Of a stretch of 64,000 nucleotides of DNA, positions 43,061 to 52,091 are shown in pieces (the stretch's first letter is position 1; each line of letters opens with the position of its first letter). Position numbers and translations under genes: made by a program. Source of the stretch: Gemmatimonadota bacterium (GTDB lineage: Bacteria > JAAXHH01); contig VXRC01000039.1 of NCBI GenBank assembly GCA_009838645.1, positions 20,676 to 84,675 of the forward strand, written 5' to 3'. The notes under the pieces were generated by a model that had not been told where the DNA came from, searched no databases, and saw nothing but the letters and a program-made list of their open reading frames with translations.

Positions 43061-43669
43061 TTACGTGCGCCGGCCCGTCCGGGCGACCCGGACCGCCCGG
43101 TCCAGCAACGACTTCAACGCGGGAGTAAAGTCGATATCCCGCACCGCCTCCCGACCCGCGGAGGACATCTTCTTCCAGGTCTTCGCCAGGATTTCGACCA
43201 GTTTTTCTTCTCTGTGCTTCTTCGAAAACGCGGGCAGATAGTGCCGGAGAAACACCAGGCAGGCGACGTCCTCGAGGGCCTGCGCCTCGGGGTCCGACTT
43301 GAAGCGTTCTTTCCGGACGAGGGCCTGCACGCGGTCTACGAGGGCGTCGTCATAGCCGGCATCCCGCAGGATGGCGCCCGCGGTCTGGGCGTGGTACCAG
43401 GCCAGTTCCGTGCGCCACTGCCGGTAACCGAGCCGGCCCACGGGAAAATCACTGCGGGGAATCTTCCACCGTTGGATGTGCTGGCAGCGCACGGCCAGCC
43501 GCAGTGCTTCCGACGCGCCGGGCGCCAGGTCTTCAAGGCAGGCCGACATCCGCAAGCCGTACAGGAGCGCTTTCGGCATCGGCCGGCCGTCGACTTCTTC
43601 GGATTCCGGGTCGGCGCCGTTCGCGGCGTCGATGCGTTCTATGGCTTCCGAAAATCGATCATGGTCCAT
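43061..43669 (-). CDS. DUF4202 family protein
   Basis: A 202-residue soluble protein matching the DUF4202 family: IDAANGADPESEEVDGRPMP near the N-terminus, LRLAVRCQHIQRWKIPRSDF, LAWYHAQTAGAILRDAGYDD and LEDVACLVFLRHYLPAFSKK. The mostly helical layout with several His and Asp residues (CQHIQRW, YHAQ, LEDVACLVF) resembles HD-type metal proteins. The biochemical role is unknown. It starts after the sigma-like gene's terminator and lies 44 bases upstream of the sulfatase. Confidence 0.8.
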   Translation of the reverse strand: MDHDRFSEAIERIDAANGADPESEEVDGRPMPKALLYGLRMSACLEDLAPGASEALRLAVRCQHIQRWKIPRSDFPVGRLGYRQWRTELAWYHAQTAGAILRDAGYDDALVDRVQALVRKERFKSDPEAQALEDVACLVFLRHYLPAFSKKHREEKLVEILAKTWKKMSSAGREAVRDIDFTPALKSLLDRAVRVARTGRRT

Positions 43670-43705
43670 CTATTCAGTCGCTTTCACCATTTAGTGGTTT
43701 TCACC

Positions 43706-43739
43706 AAAAAGCCGCCGGATGATGATTCCGGCGGCTTTG
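43706..43739 (-). terminator. Intrinsic terminator of the sigma-like gene
   Basis: GCCGCCGGA (43711-43719) and TCCGGCGGC pair perfectly over 9 bp around a seven-base loop, with AAAAA at 43706-43710. On the minus strand this is a hairpin with a T5 tract, 33 bases past the sigma-like stop. It separates that gene from DUF4202 and the sulfatase. Confidence 0.88.
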
Positions 43740-43771
43740 GGTAGTGGCATGAAGCGTTACGGGATCGTGTT

Positions 43772-44200
43772 TCAGGCGGACATGGCGAGCTGTTCGCTGT
43801 ATTCGTGCGTCTCGAACTTCCGCTCGGCCGGTTGGAAATCGATGCCGTGCCGGGCGCACAGCTTGCGCAGCTTGTTTACCGCGCCGCCGATGTGCTTTCC
43901 GCCCCGGCAGATCCCGAACAGGTGCTGGCTCACGACCCTGCGGGAGATACCCAGGATCTCCGCGGTCTCCTGCTGGGTCTTCTGGTAGATGAAATACAGC
44001 ACCACGACCTCGCACTGTTTCTGGGTCAGATACTGGGAGAGGAAATCGTAGACCGCATCGGCCAGTTCGTCCACACGGTCTTCGCGCTGGTACCTGTGCA
44101 CCCGATCCTCCCCCGTCTCGTACCAGATATTCGCTTCATTGGGATATTGCTCCAGGTCAACCTGGTCTAATCGGATTTCCCAGAATTCTGGATTATACAT
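43772..44200 (-). CDS. Small sigma-like region-4 DNA-binding regulator
   Basis: A 142-residue cytoplasmic protein. Its middle (about 47-100) is a sigma-region-4-like helix-turn-helix: LTQKQCEVVVLYFIYQKTQQ followed by ETAEILGISRRVVSQHLFGI. There is no region 2, so it cannot be a full sigma factor; it resembles phage- or ComX-like orphan regulators that bind -35-like sites or core polymerase. The N-terminal 40 residues are acidic and aromatic. GGAGG lies 12 bases before the ATG, a long spacing. It is preceded by a 35-residue ORF and a 21-bp direct-repeat array, and has its own terminator. A regulator is likely; targets unknown. Confidence 0.72.
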   Translation of the reverse strand: MYNPEFWEIRLDQVDLEQYPNEANIWYETGEDRVHRYQREDRVDELADAVYDFLSQYLTQKQCEVVVLYFIYQKTQQETAEILGISRRVVSQHLFGICRGGKHIGGAVNKLRKLCARHGIDFQPAERKFETHEYSEQLAMSA

Positions 44201-44310
44201 GAAGTGATTCTACCTCCGGTTCGAATCGTTAAAGGACAAAAAAACACCGCGTGACGTAGGTCTCGCGGCTCCGGAGGACGTGCGTCAGTTTCCCTGATCG
44301 GGTCCGGGAC

Positions 44311-44418
44311 TCAGGGAATGTCCCAACAACACTCCGGAGACGAGAACGGCGTGCCTGCGTCAGAGACGAAGGTCTTCGGACGCGCGATGGACCGCGCTGC
44401 AAGGTATCTTCCTGCCAT
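44311..44418 (-). CDS. Small 35-residue ORF with consensus ribosome site
   Basis: ATG at 44418 is preceded by AAAGGAGG with seven bases between, the best ribosome site in the window. The ORF ends with TGA at 44311 after 35 codons; the product begins MAGRYLAARSIARPKTF and ends in SPECCWDIP. No signal peptide or membrane segment. It lies 110 bases upstream of the sigma-like gene on the same strand, so it may be a leader peptide controlling that gene, or a small protein of its own. The Cys-Cys-Trp tail is also reminiscent of peptide precursors, but no maturation enzyme is nearby. Confidence 0.5.
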   Translation of the reverse strand: MAGRYLAARSIARPKTFVSDAGTPFSSPECCWDIP

Positions 44419-44540
44419 TTTGATGCCTCCTTTTGTGGGATTCAACCCGGGGAGGACGGTCGAAACGAACTGCTGTGATCATCGAGCCGTCCATGGTTTC
44501 AGCGAACTGTGTTCCCGCGGGTGCGACGACGGTATCTACA

Positions 44541-44581
44541 TATCTACATTACGGATGCACTTATATACACTCCGGATGCAC
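44541..44581. repeat. Two 21-bp-period direct repeats upstream of the small ORF
   Basis: TATCTACATTACGGATGCAC (44541-44560) and TATATACACTCCGGATGCAC (44562-44581) match at 17 of 20 positions. A period of 21 bases places both on the same face of the helix, as expected for a tandem operator. Each copy includes a TATA-like element on the minus strand (TATATAA in one copy), and no good -35 is visible, suggesting activator-dependent transcription. Confidence 0.7.
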
Positions 44582-44648
44582 ATTTTCTTCGAATCATTCG
44601 CAAAAATACATCAAAGGCGGAATCTCGTCCGACCCGGTTCCGTTCTGG

Positions 44649-45647
44649 CTAACGCCGAAGCCCCGATCCGGTTCCCTCGACCTGCGCTTTCAGGTCGTCC
44701 CGGGTGAACCAGTTGAGCGGTCCGGGAATGGAACAGGCCAGCGAAGCCGCGGCGCTGCCGTACTGGAGGGCGGAACGGGTGCCGTCCTCCAGGCAGCCGA
44801 GGAGATAACCCGCCGCGAAGGCGCTCAGCGCCCCGTCGGTATCGACCGCCTTGATCTCCCCCGTTCGCTCCTCGAAGGACTCTCCGGACGGGGTAACCGC
44901 GACGGCGGACCAGTCCGCGGCCCCTTCGGCGGTCAAGCCCTGCTCCACGACCGCCGCGTGCTTCGAAGCGAACCGGTTCCGCGCCAGGTCGGCCGCCGTG
45001 TCCAAAGGGCCTTCGAAACCCCAAGTCGTCTCCAGGGTCCGCCGTGTCGTCACGAGGATGCCCGCGGTTTCCACGAGTCCGAGCACGCTGCCGCCGACCG
45101 GGGCGTTGAGACGCTCCATGTCCGGAACGTCCAGCAAGATGCTGACCGGGTGGTCCGCGGCCCGGGCGTACTCGAGGGCGGATTCCAGCCGTCTGGCGTT
45201 CGCGGCATCGAGCATCGGCTCCGTGAGATCCAGGTGAAGGACGGCCGCGTCGCGGGCCGCGGCCCAGTCCTCCGCGACGGGAGGGGCAGCACGAAAGGCG
45301 GTACCGTCCATGTCGTACCAGCACCGGGCCGGCCGGGGCGCGCTGCCCGTCTCGGCGTAGCACAGCCCGGTGCGGCCCCCGGGCACGCGGACTACGTGCC
45401 GGGTGTCCACACCGTGCTCCCGGACCTTGTTGACGAGTTTCATGCCCAGGGGCGTATCGCCCACGGTGGAAAGCCAGGCCGTCCGCAGGCCAAGCCTTGC
45501 GAGACCGACCGCGGCTTCCAGTGCGCCGCCGGACACGGCCGCGTCGAAGCCGCCGGCCTGCTCGAACCGCTCCCGCCCCCTCGGGGTAAGGCGCAGAAAT
45601 CCCTCGCCCCAGGTCACCACGTCGTAACTTTTATCACGCTTCCTCAT
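44649..45647 (-). CDS. PfkB-family sugar kinase-like protein lacking the catalytic Asp
   Basis: A 332-residue ribokinase-fold protein resembling 2-keto-3-deoxygluconate kinases: WGEGFLRLTPRGRERFEQA at the N-terminus, SGGALEAAVGLARLGLRTAW for the substrate site, and ATP-site sequences late in the chain. The second PfkB signature normally reads DTxGAGDxF; here it is DTDGALSAF at 269-277, so the catalytic base Asp is Ser275. A phosphotransfer role is therefore doubtful, and a sugar-binding or regulatory role is possible. A 17-bp duplication joins its start codon with the recO stop. Sugar-acid dehydratases elsewhere in the window would produce the substrate of a true KDG kinase. Confidence 0.78.
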   Translation of the reverse strand: MRKRDKSYDVVTWGEGFLRLTPRGRERFEQAGGFDAAVSGGALEAAVGLARLGLRTAWLSTVGDTPLGMKLVNKVREHGVDTRHVVRVPGGRTGLCYAETGSAPRPARCWYDMDGTAFRAAPPVAEDWAAARDAAVLHLDLTEPMLDAANARRLESALEYARAADHPVSILLDVPDMERLNAPVGGSVLGLVETAGILVTTRRTLETTWGFEGPLDTAADLARNRFASKHAAVVEQGLTAEGAADWSAVAVTPSGESFEERTGEIKAVDTDGALSAFAAGYLLGCLEDGTRSALQYGSAAASLACSIPGPLNWFTRDDLKAQVEGTGSGLRR

Positions 45648-45675
45648 GGCTTGCGCTCCCTCATGGCTTGCGTTC
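45642..45675. repeat. 17-bp tandem duplication at the recO stop / kinase start
   Basis: CCTCATGGCTTGCG then C/T and TC occurs at 45642 and 45659. On the minus strand one copy carries the recO stop (CCATGA) and the next carries the ATG of the kinase-like gene. The duplication thus created or relocated one of these signals. Confidence 0.85.
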
Positions 45676-46446
45676 CCGCCCGTCCTCCTCGATGGACTCC
45701 AGGAATTTCAGCGACTTCAACTCCCGCCCGTCATCCATCTGGTACAGGTAGAAGGCGCGGATGGCGCGCTGGATCTCCCGGCGGGACGTGCCGACGGGTT
45801 TCAGCCGGGGCAAATGCTCCAGTGGCATTTCGCGAACATGGGACAGCAACCGGGTGGTGCCCAGGGAGAGCTGCATGGCCTCGCCGTCCTGCGCCTGGCA
45901 GTCCCGGCACAGGACCCCGCCCAGGGACGGACTGAACCGGACCGAGGCTTCCTCCGGGCGCTCCCCGCAACCCAGGCAGGCGGCGAACTCCGGACCGGTG
46001 CCGTAGACGTCGGCAAATTCGATCTGAAAGCGCCAGAACAGCATTTCGCACGCGTCCGCGGACAGCTGGTCGATCGCTTCAAGCGTGCGGAAAATCAGAG
46101 CGAAGAGTTGCTCGCCGGGCTCTTCGCCTAGGACGAGCCGGTTCACCAGTTCACATACGGCGCTGGCATAGGCCACCTTCGTCAGGTCTTCCCCGATTCG
46201 CCTGAAGTACGGTCCCGCCTCGACTTTCGAGAGATTTTGCAGTTCACGGTTCTCGCGATGGTTGTACGATACGGTGATCACGCGAAGCGGTTGGAGCGAG
46301 GACGCCATCCTGCTCTTCGGTTGCCGCGCCCCGCGGGCCACGAGCTTCACCTTTCCGAACGCACGCGCGTATACCGTGACCAGGAGACTGGTATCTCCCA
46401 GCGGGATTCGATTCAGAACGATGGCTTCCGAGGATCGTATGGCCAT
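45661..46446 (-). CDS. recO: DNA repair protein RecO
   Basis: A 261-residue protein. The N-terminal OB fold has SEAIVLNRIPLGDTSLLVTVYA and GKVKLVARGARQPKSRMAS; the helical domain includes YASAVCELVNRLVLGEEP; and a zinc ribbon has CLGCGERP and CRDCQAQ (four Cys). RecO loads RecA onto SSB-coated single-stranded DNA together with RecR. It lies between divIC and the kinase-like gene in an eno-divIC-recO unit. Confidence 0.92.
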   Translation of the reverse strand: MAIRSSEAIVLNRIPLGDTSLLVTVYARAFGKVKLVARGARQPKSRMASSLQPLRVITVSYNHRENRELQNLSKVEAGPYFRRIGEDLTKVAYASAVCELVNRLVLGEEPGEQLFALIFRTLEAIDQLSADACEMLFWRFQIEFADVYGTGPEFAACLGCGERPEEASVRFSPSLGGVLCRDCQAQDGEAMQLSLGTTRLLSHVREMPLEHLPRLKPVGTSRREIQRAIRAFYLYQMDDGRELKSLKFLESIEEDGRERKP

Positions 46447-46480
46447 GAGGAGGCCCGGTGGTTACCGGGAGGAAACCGTT

Positions 46481-46957
46481 TCAGCGGCCGGGATCGGACG
46501 TCCTGACTTCGGTGGAATCCGTTTCGGCGGAATCTACTTCGGCGGAATCCGTTTCCGCGGGGAATCGGTATATCAACTCGTCTTCCCGGACCATGCCGTG
46601 TTCCTCCCGGGCCCGCCTCTCCAGTTCGAAGCGCGTTTGGTCGTCCGTCTCGGCATCGCCCTCCAGCAGTTCCAGTTCGCCGGTCAGCACGCGCTCCCTG
46701 GATTCCCATTCCTTCAAGTCGGCCTGCAACCGGGATCGCTGCTCCTTGAGTTTCCACATGTTGTACCAGCCGTAATCTCCAGCGATAAATACGTAGCCGA
46801 ACACGACGGCGATCACGCCGAGGACGATCCACCTCAGCCGGGTCCGCTTCCTGGGCAGCCGGCGCCGCCCGGTCGCAAACGCCCTCGAGGCATCGGATGC
46901 TGCCGAGGCATCGGACGACGCTTCGGAATCGGATTTGAAAGGCCCCGTATCGGTCAT
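46481..46957 (-). CDS. Septum formation initiator, DivIC/FtsB family
   Basis: A 158-residue single-pass protein. A basic stretch (RRRLPRKRTRLR) precedes one membrane helix (about 43-60, WIVLGVIAVVFGYVFIAGDY). A periplasmic coiled coil follows (KLKEQRSRLQADLKEWESRE), ending with ERRAREEHGMVREDELIYRF, the DivIC/FtsB hallmark. It would act with FtsL and FtsQ at the division site. The last 25 residues are a repeated (E)TDSAEVDSA stretch encoded by 15-bp repeats at 46505-46560. It follows eno by 14 bases, a common arrangement. Confidence 0.88.
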   Translation of the reverse strand: MTDTGPFKSDSEASSDASAASDASRAFATGRRRLPRKRTRLRWIVLGVIAVVFGYVFIAGDYGWYNMWKLKEQRSRLQADLKEWESRERVLTGELELLEGDAETDDQTRFELERRAREEHGMVREDELIYRFPAETDSAEVDSAETDSTEVRTSDPGR

Positions 46958-46971
46958 GGGACGTGCTCCGC

Positions 46972-48315
<1,344 letters not shown>

Positions 48316-48328
48316 TCAACCGCTCCAT

Positions 48329-48356
48329 ATGTTAACGGCTTCGGGACATGCGTCAA
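48329..48356 (-). promoter_or_regulatory. Promoter for the eno unit
   Basis: Minus-strand TTGACG (48351-48356), 16-base spacer, TAACAT (48329-48334). The predicted start near 48322 leaves about 64 bases before the eno ATG. Confidence 0.6.
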
Positions 48357-48373
48357 GGACAAGAAGGAAAGCA

Positions 48374-49528
48374 TCACGGCGACGGCTCTTTCGGCGTCTG
48401 AAGTTCCCTGAGCTGGCGGCTCACCCGGGCCAGTTCGATGAGCATTTCCTCCATGCGCGCCGCGTATTCCCCGGGGTCTTCCTGTTCCTTCCGGGCCCTG
48501 AGCTCGTCAATACTCCAGCGCAGATCCTCCATGCGCGCCTGCAGCGCCTGTCCTCCGGGCGTAACGGTCCCGGCGGTAGCTTCCGGTCCGCCTGGGCCGC
48601 GTCCAAAGTATATCCTGCCGGCCAGCATCCCGTCCGTACCTCCGGGTCCCGGTTCCCGGGTACCCCGACCATCGCCGTTGTCGTCCAGCAGGGCATGCTC
48701 TGTGGCCAGCAACCCCTGGCCTTCGTACCACTCCGCGGTCTTGTTCCTCGCGTAGACAAAGGACTCCAGCACGGAGACCCGCCCGTCCTTGTCCAGGTCG
48801 CCCGCCTGCGCTTTCAAAGCGTCGAGCAGGTGTTCCGGGAAGACCGTCGACAGCCGTTCGGCGCCGCTCTTCGTCGCCGTTACGATCACGCGGCCGGGGC
48901 CGCTGAGCGCGTCGATGAAAGGGGCGCTGGAACTCGCACCGTTCACCACGACCGTGTACCGGGCCTCGATCTCGCCGAGCGCGTCGCGGAGCGTGTCCGC
49001 CGTCAGGTCGGGGCCGGGTATGTTCAGCCTGGGGCCCGTGCCCGTGGCGCTGCCATGGCCGATCAGCAGGACGAACAGATCGTCGCCGGGACGCACCCTG
49101 CGCGCCAACTCGGCCAGGGCGGCCCGGATCTCTTCGAGCGTGGACTTCACGGCCGGGAGTCCGCCCGCGGCTTCCGGGTCCTCGACCAGCAGGAACAACC
49201 GGTCTTCCGGGTAACCATGTTCGGCCTTCAAGACATCGTAGAAGCCGCGCGCCCAGGCCAGATGCTGTTCCACGTACTTCTTCTCGCCGCCGAGACCCGC
49301 GATGACCAATCCGTATCGCACGCCCGACGACGGTCCCGCGGACTGCATTTTCTGTGGAGCGGCCGCTGGGCGCGGCGGAGCGGCCGCATTTGGCGCTGGA
49401 CTGGACGAATACCGCGCCGGCTCAGCCGCATAAGCCGGCAACGGACCCGCGGACAAAAGGCAAGCGGACAAAAGGCAAGCGGACAGCAGGCAATCGGTCG
49501 TGCCCGTAGCCAGCCGGACCATGCCCAT
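48374..49528 (-). CDS. C13-peptidase-like secreted protein without catalytic Cys
   Basis: A 384-residue exported protein. TGATG overlap with the upstream vWA gene and AAAGGA at eight bases set the start at 49528. The signal peptide contains three tandem CLLSA units. Residues 70-230 resemble bacterial C13 (legumain/caspase-fold) domains: VRYGLVIAGLGGEKKYVEQH, LFVLLIGHGSATGTGPRLN with the His-Gly dyad, TLRDALGEIEARYTVVVNGA and GPGRVIVTATKSGAERLSTV. The catalytic Cys expected after the VVVN strand reads GASSS, so peptidase activity is unlikely. The C-terminus is coiled coil (residues 320-384). It is translationally coupled to the vWA protein and probably acts with it. Confidence 0.75.
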   Translation of the reverse strand: MGMVRLATGTTDCLLSACLLSACLLSAGPLPAYAAEPARYSSSPAPNAAAPPRPAAAPQKMQSAGPSSGVRYGLVIAGLGGEKKYVEQHLAWARGFYDVLKAEHGYPEDRLFLLVEDPEAAGGLPAVKSTLEEIRAALAELARRVRPGDDLFVLLIGHGSATGTGPRLNIPGPDLTADTLRDALGEIEARYTVVVNGASSSAPFIDALSGPGRVIVTATKSGAERLSTVFPEHLLDALKAQAGDLDKDGRVSVLESFVYARNKTAEWYEGQGLLATEHALLDDNGDGRGTREPGPGGTDGMLAGRIYFGRGPGGPEATAGTVTPGGQALQARMEDLRWSIDELRARKEQEDPGEYAARMEEMLIELARVSRQLRELQTPKEPSP

Positions 49529-51813
49529 CACGACAGTCCTTTCTGGCGTCTCAGGAACCACTCGGCGCTCAGGAAGAGCAGAATGGCCGCGAACAGGAAG
49601 GGGGCGTCCCGCAGGTCTCTCTCGCGGATCGAAGTCTCCGTATCCTCGACGGGCGCGATCAATTTCGTGAGCTGTCCCGCATCAGACAGGGGCAGGTACG
49701 TGCCGCCCGTGGACGCCGCGAGCCTTTCGAGTTCTTCCCGGCGAAGCCCCGCGTTCGTGAATTCGGTGGCCGATGGCGCCACGGTAAACCCGGTCTGGTC
49801 GCGCAGCAACTCGCCATCCCCGGACCGGACCGACACCTCCACCTTGTGCATTCCGCCCAGTGAGGGCCGGAACTCGCCCAGGTACATTCCGCTCCTTCCC
49901 AGGGCCCGCTCGAGCCGCACGGCCTCCGTACGTCCGGCGGGACCCGTTACGTCGGCCCACACTTCGGCGCCGTCCACCGGTTCGAATTCCGGGTCGAACA
50001 GGCGGCTTTCGATGACCACCGGCTCGTGTCCGCCGTAGTTCGTCCGGTCCGTCGCGACCGATACCCGCCCGGGGGCGTACAGGGAGATCCAGCGGACCAT
50101 CTGGCGCCAGAACCGTTCGTGCGACTGGTCTTCCGCCGGAAGATGCATCTGCCAGCGCCACGTGCTGAAACCGGTAAAGGCCATGGATCGCCCTCTTCCG
50201 TAACGCTGAACCGCCAGGATCACGTTCGACCCCTCCAGCGCGTCCGCCTTCGGGTCGATCGCCAGCACGGCGGCGCCGGGTTTCGCGCCGCCGATCCGGT
50301 TGTAACCGATCAGTTCCGGCAACTCGCTCCAGATCGTATTGTTTTCCTCCCGGGTAGACCCGAAACGGAGCAGCGGATGGTCGATCCCTTCCGCGGCCGG
50401 TTCGAGGAGAAAGGCGTGGTCGACGATGCCCATGGCCCAGTCTTCGCCGGTGAGCCGAACAGGCAGCACATCCTCGATCGGCGTCCCCGCGTACCCGCCT
50501 TCCCGGAAGGCACTCAGTCCGCCCATCATCAGGAAGCCGCCGCCGCGGTCACTCACGAAGGCCTCGGTGAACCGCAGCTGCTCGGGCGTGAACCAGTCCG
50601 CCTCGATATCCCCGAAGACGACGGCGTCATAGGCAAACAGTTCCTCGCGGCTCCGGGGGTACCCCGCCGTCAGCTCCTGCTTCGGATCCCGGATGCCCTG
50701 GCGGTAGATCCTCCCGTCCGGTGAGATCCGGACTATCGAGACCAGATCGATCCTGGGGTCTTCCTCCAGGGCTCTTCGTATGAACTTGAACTCCCTCCGG
50801 GGATAGCCCTCCACGTAGAGGACCCGTCCGGTTTTCGACCGGTTGTCCAGCAGGAAGGCCTGGGCGTTGTTCTCCGCGATCGTCTCCGCGTTCTGCGGGG
50901 CGACTTCGGCCGAGTATTCGAGAATGCCCGGCGATTCCGGCGAGAGAAACACCTGGACCCGCTGGATATCGCCGTCCCCGCCCAGACGCACGGGCACCGA
51001 CTCGACCACGCGGCCGCCCTCCCTGATGTTCAGGTCGACGGACCGGCCCGAATACCCCGAACTGCGAAGGGTGACGACAAGGTCGGTTATGGTACCTTCC
51101 GTGACCCTGTCCGAGGCGGCTACCTTGAGAATCTCCACGTCCCGGTCGATCCGTTCCCGGCCGACGCCCACGGCATGGACCGGCGTGTCCTGCGATACGA
51201 GGTACGCGGCCGCGTTGGCCAGCTTGTCCGTACCCGTGCCCGTGTTGTCCGCGCCGTCGGTCACCAGCACCACGGCGGCCACGGGCAGGTCCCTGAACTC
51301 GCCGGCGGCCTGTGCGAGCGCTCCCGCCATGTCCGTCGCAGTCCCGGAGGCGTCCAGTTCCCCGGTACCCGGGACCCGTTCGGTCCGGTCCGCGAACCGG
51401 TAGGACCTCAGCCTGAACTGTGCGGCGAGTTCCTCGAGCAGCCCATCATCCCCGAACCGTCGCTTCACCGCTTCCACGCGCGAAAGGCCCTGCATTGCGT
51501 CCTGAATGCCCATGCTCCCGGAATCGTCGAACAGCATCAGGAGGAAACCCCGGCGGGGCGAGACCTCGGACGACACGATGACGGGTTCCATGAGACAGAA
51601 CACGACCATCAGCAGAGGTAGGATCTTCAGCGAGGTGAGCAGCGATTTCATCGGCGTGGAAGTCGCCACGGGCATGCGGCGGTAGAAAAGGACGACGAAC
51701 CCGGCCACGGACAGGGCGAAAAGGACGATGACCCAGAAAGGGATCGTGGTTTTGAACGACAGGTGCTCGGACGCACCGATCAGGCCGAGCGCGTATAGGA
51801 CCGAATCGATCAC
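49528..51813 (-). CDS. vWA-domain membrane protein with glutamine-amidotransferase-like region
   Basis: A 761-residue inner-membrane protein that appears to use GTG at 51813, without a clear ribosome site. Helices at about 26-46 and 60-80 are followed by a vWA domain with an intact metal site (LFDDSGSM and VTDGADNTG). Residues 330-560 resemble a class I glutamine-amidotransferase-like fold (VLYVEGYPRREFKFIRRALE, AVVFGDIEADWFTPEQLRF, GGGFLMMGGLSAFREGG) without an obvious catalytic Cys. A C-terminal helix (FLFAAILLFLSAEWFL) re-anchors it. Such proteins occur with MoxR ATPase and DUF58 genes in envelope-stress clusters; here only the C13-like partner is present. Confidence 0.83.
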   Translation of the reverse strand: MIDSVLYALGLIGASEHLSFKTTIPFWVIVLFALSVAGFVVLFYRRMPVATSTPMKSLLTSLKILPLLMVVFCLMEPVIVSSEVSPRRGFLLMLFDDSGSMGIQDAMQGLSRVEAVKRRFGDDGLLEELAAQFRLRSYRFADRTERVPGTGELDASGTATDMAGALAQAAGEFRDLPVAAVVLVTDGADNTGTGTDKLANAAAYLVSQDTPVHAVGVGRERIDRDVEILKVAASDRVTEGTITDLVVTLRSSGYSGRSVDLNIREGGRVVESVPVRLGGDGDIQRVQVFLSPESPGILEYSAEVAPQNAETIAENNAQAFLLDNRSKTGRVLYVEGYPRREFKFIRRALEEDPRIDLVSIVRISPDGRIYRQGIRDPKQELTAGYPRSREELFAYDAVVFGDIEADWFTPEQLRFTEAFVSDRGGGFLMMGGLSAFREGGYAGTPIEDVLPVRLTGEDWAMGIVDHAFLLEPAAEGIDHPLLRFGSTREENNTIWSELPELIGYNRIGGAKPGAAVLAIDPKADALEGSNVILAVQRYGRGRSMAFTGFSTWRWQMHLPAEDQSHERFWRQMVRWISLYAPGRVSVATDRTNYGGHEPVVIESRLFDPEFEPVDGAEVWADVTGPAGRTEAVRLERALGRSGMYLGEFRPSLGGMHKVEVSVRSGDGELLRDQTGFTVAPSATEFTNAGLRREELERLAASTGGTYLPLSDAGQLTKLIAPVEDTETSIRERDLRDAPFLFAAILLFLSAEWFLRRQKGLS

Positions 51814-51908
51814 GGTATATACCGGGTGGGGTTACCATAGAACGGGAAGCGACGGTCCGGTCGGGCCGGCCGCCAGGGAGCGCCGACGGCACCGTATAGA
51901 CACCGGTA

Positions 51909-51937
51909 TTGAAAAGGTAAACGGGCGGAACTGTCAA
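51909..51937 (-). promoter_or_regulatory. Candidate promoter for the vWA/C13-like pair
   Basis: Minus-strand TTGACA (51932-51937), 17-base spacer, TTTCAA (51909-51914). The -35 is perfect and the -10 weak. Confidence 0.45.
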
Positions 51938-51984
51938 TACAAATAAGGCGGTCGGGCGGGACGGGAAGACCGGCCTTAAAGCCC

Positions 51985-52013
51985 TTGACAGCGCAGGAGA
52001 GCGTACCTAATTT
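51985..52013 (+). promoter_or_regulatory. Candidate promoter for the cytochrome gene
   Basis: TTGACA (51985-51990), 17-base spacer, TAATTT (52008-52013) on the plus strand, about 80 bases before the ATG. Confidence 0.5.
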
Positions 52014-52091
52014 GCCCGAACCGCCCGTGGCGCGGGGAAGGCCCGGCAACGCGCAACAGAGTCCGCAACGCCCACGACGAAAGGAGTCGCG

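Larger units (their letters stand above)
44201..44648. other. 448-base region around a small ORF and repeats
   Basis: Apart from the small ORF at 44311-44418 and the repeats at 44541-44581, it contains a moderately AT-rich stretch (44535-44630) that probably serves as the promoter area for the sigma-like unit. No RNA gene is recognised. Confidence 0.55.
51814..52091. other. Divergent promoter region
   Basis: The spacer separates the leftward vWA gene from the rightward cytochrome gene. Two oppositely oriented promoters at 51909-51937 and 51985-52013 account for it; no gene is seen. Confidence 0.6.

Noticed and set aside
44541..44581. The 21-bp repeats as a replication origin with iterons
   Set aside because: Only two clear copies and no initiator gene or DnaA boxes nearby; an operator fits better.
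44318..44707. A plus-strand open frame of 129 codons over the sigma-like upstream region
   Set aside because: No ribosome site and it runs against the small ORF and into the 3' end of the kinase-like gene.
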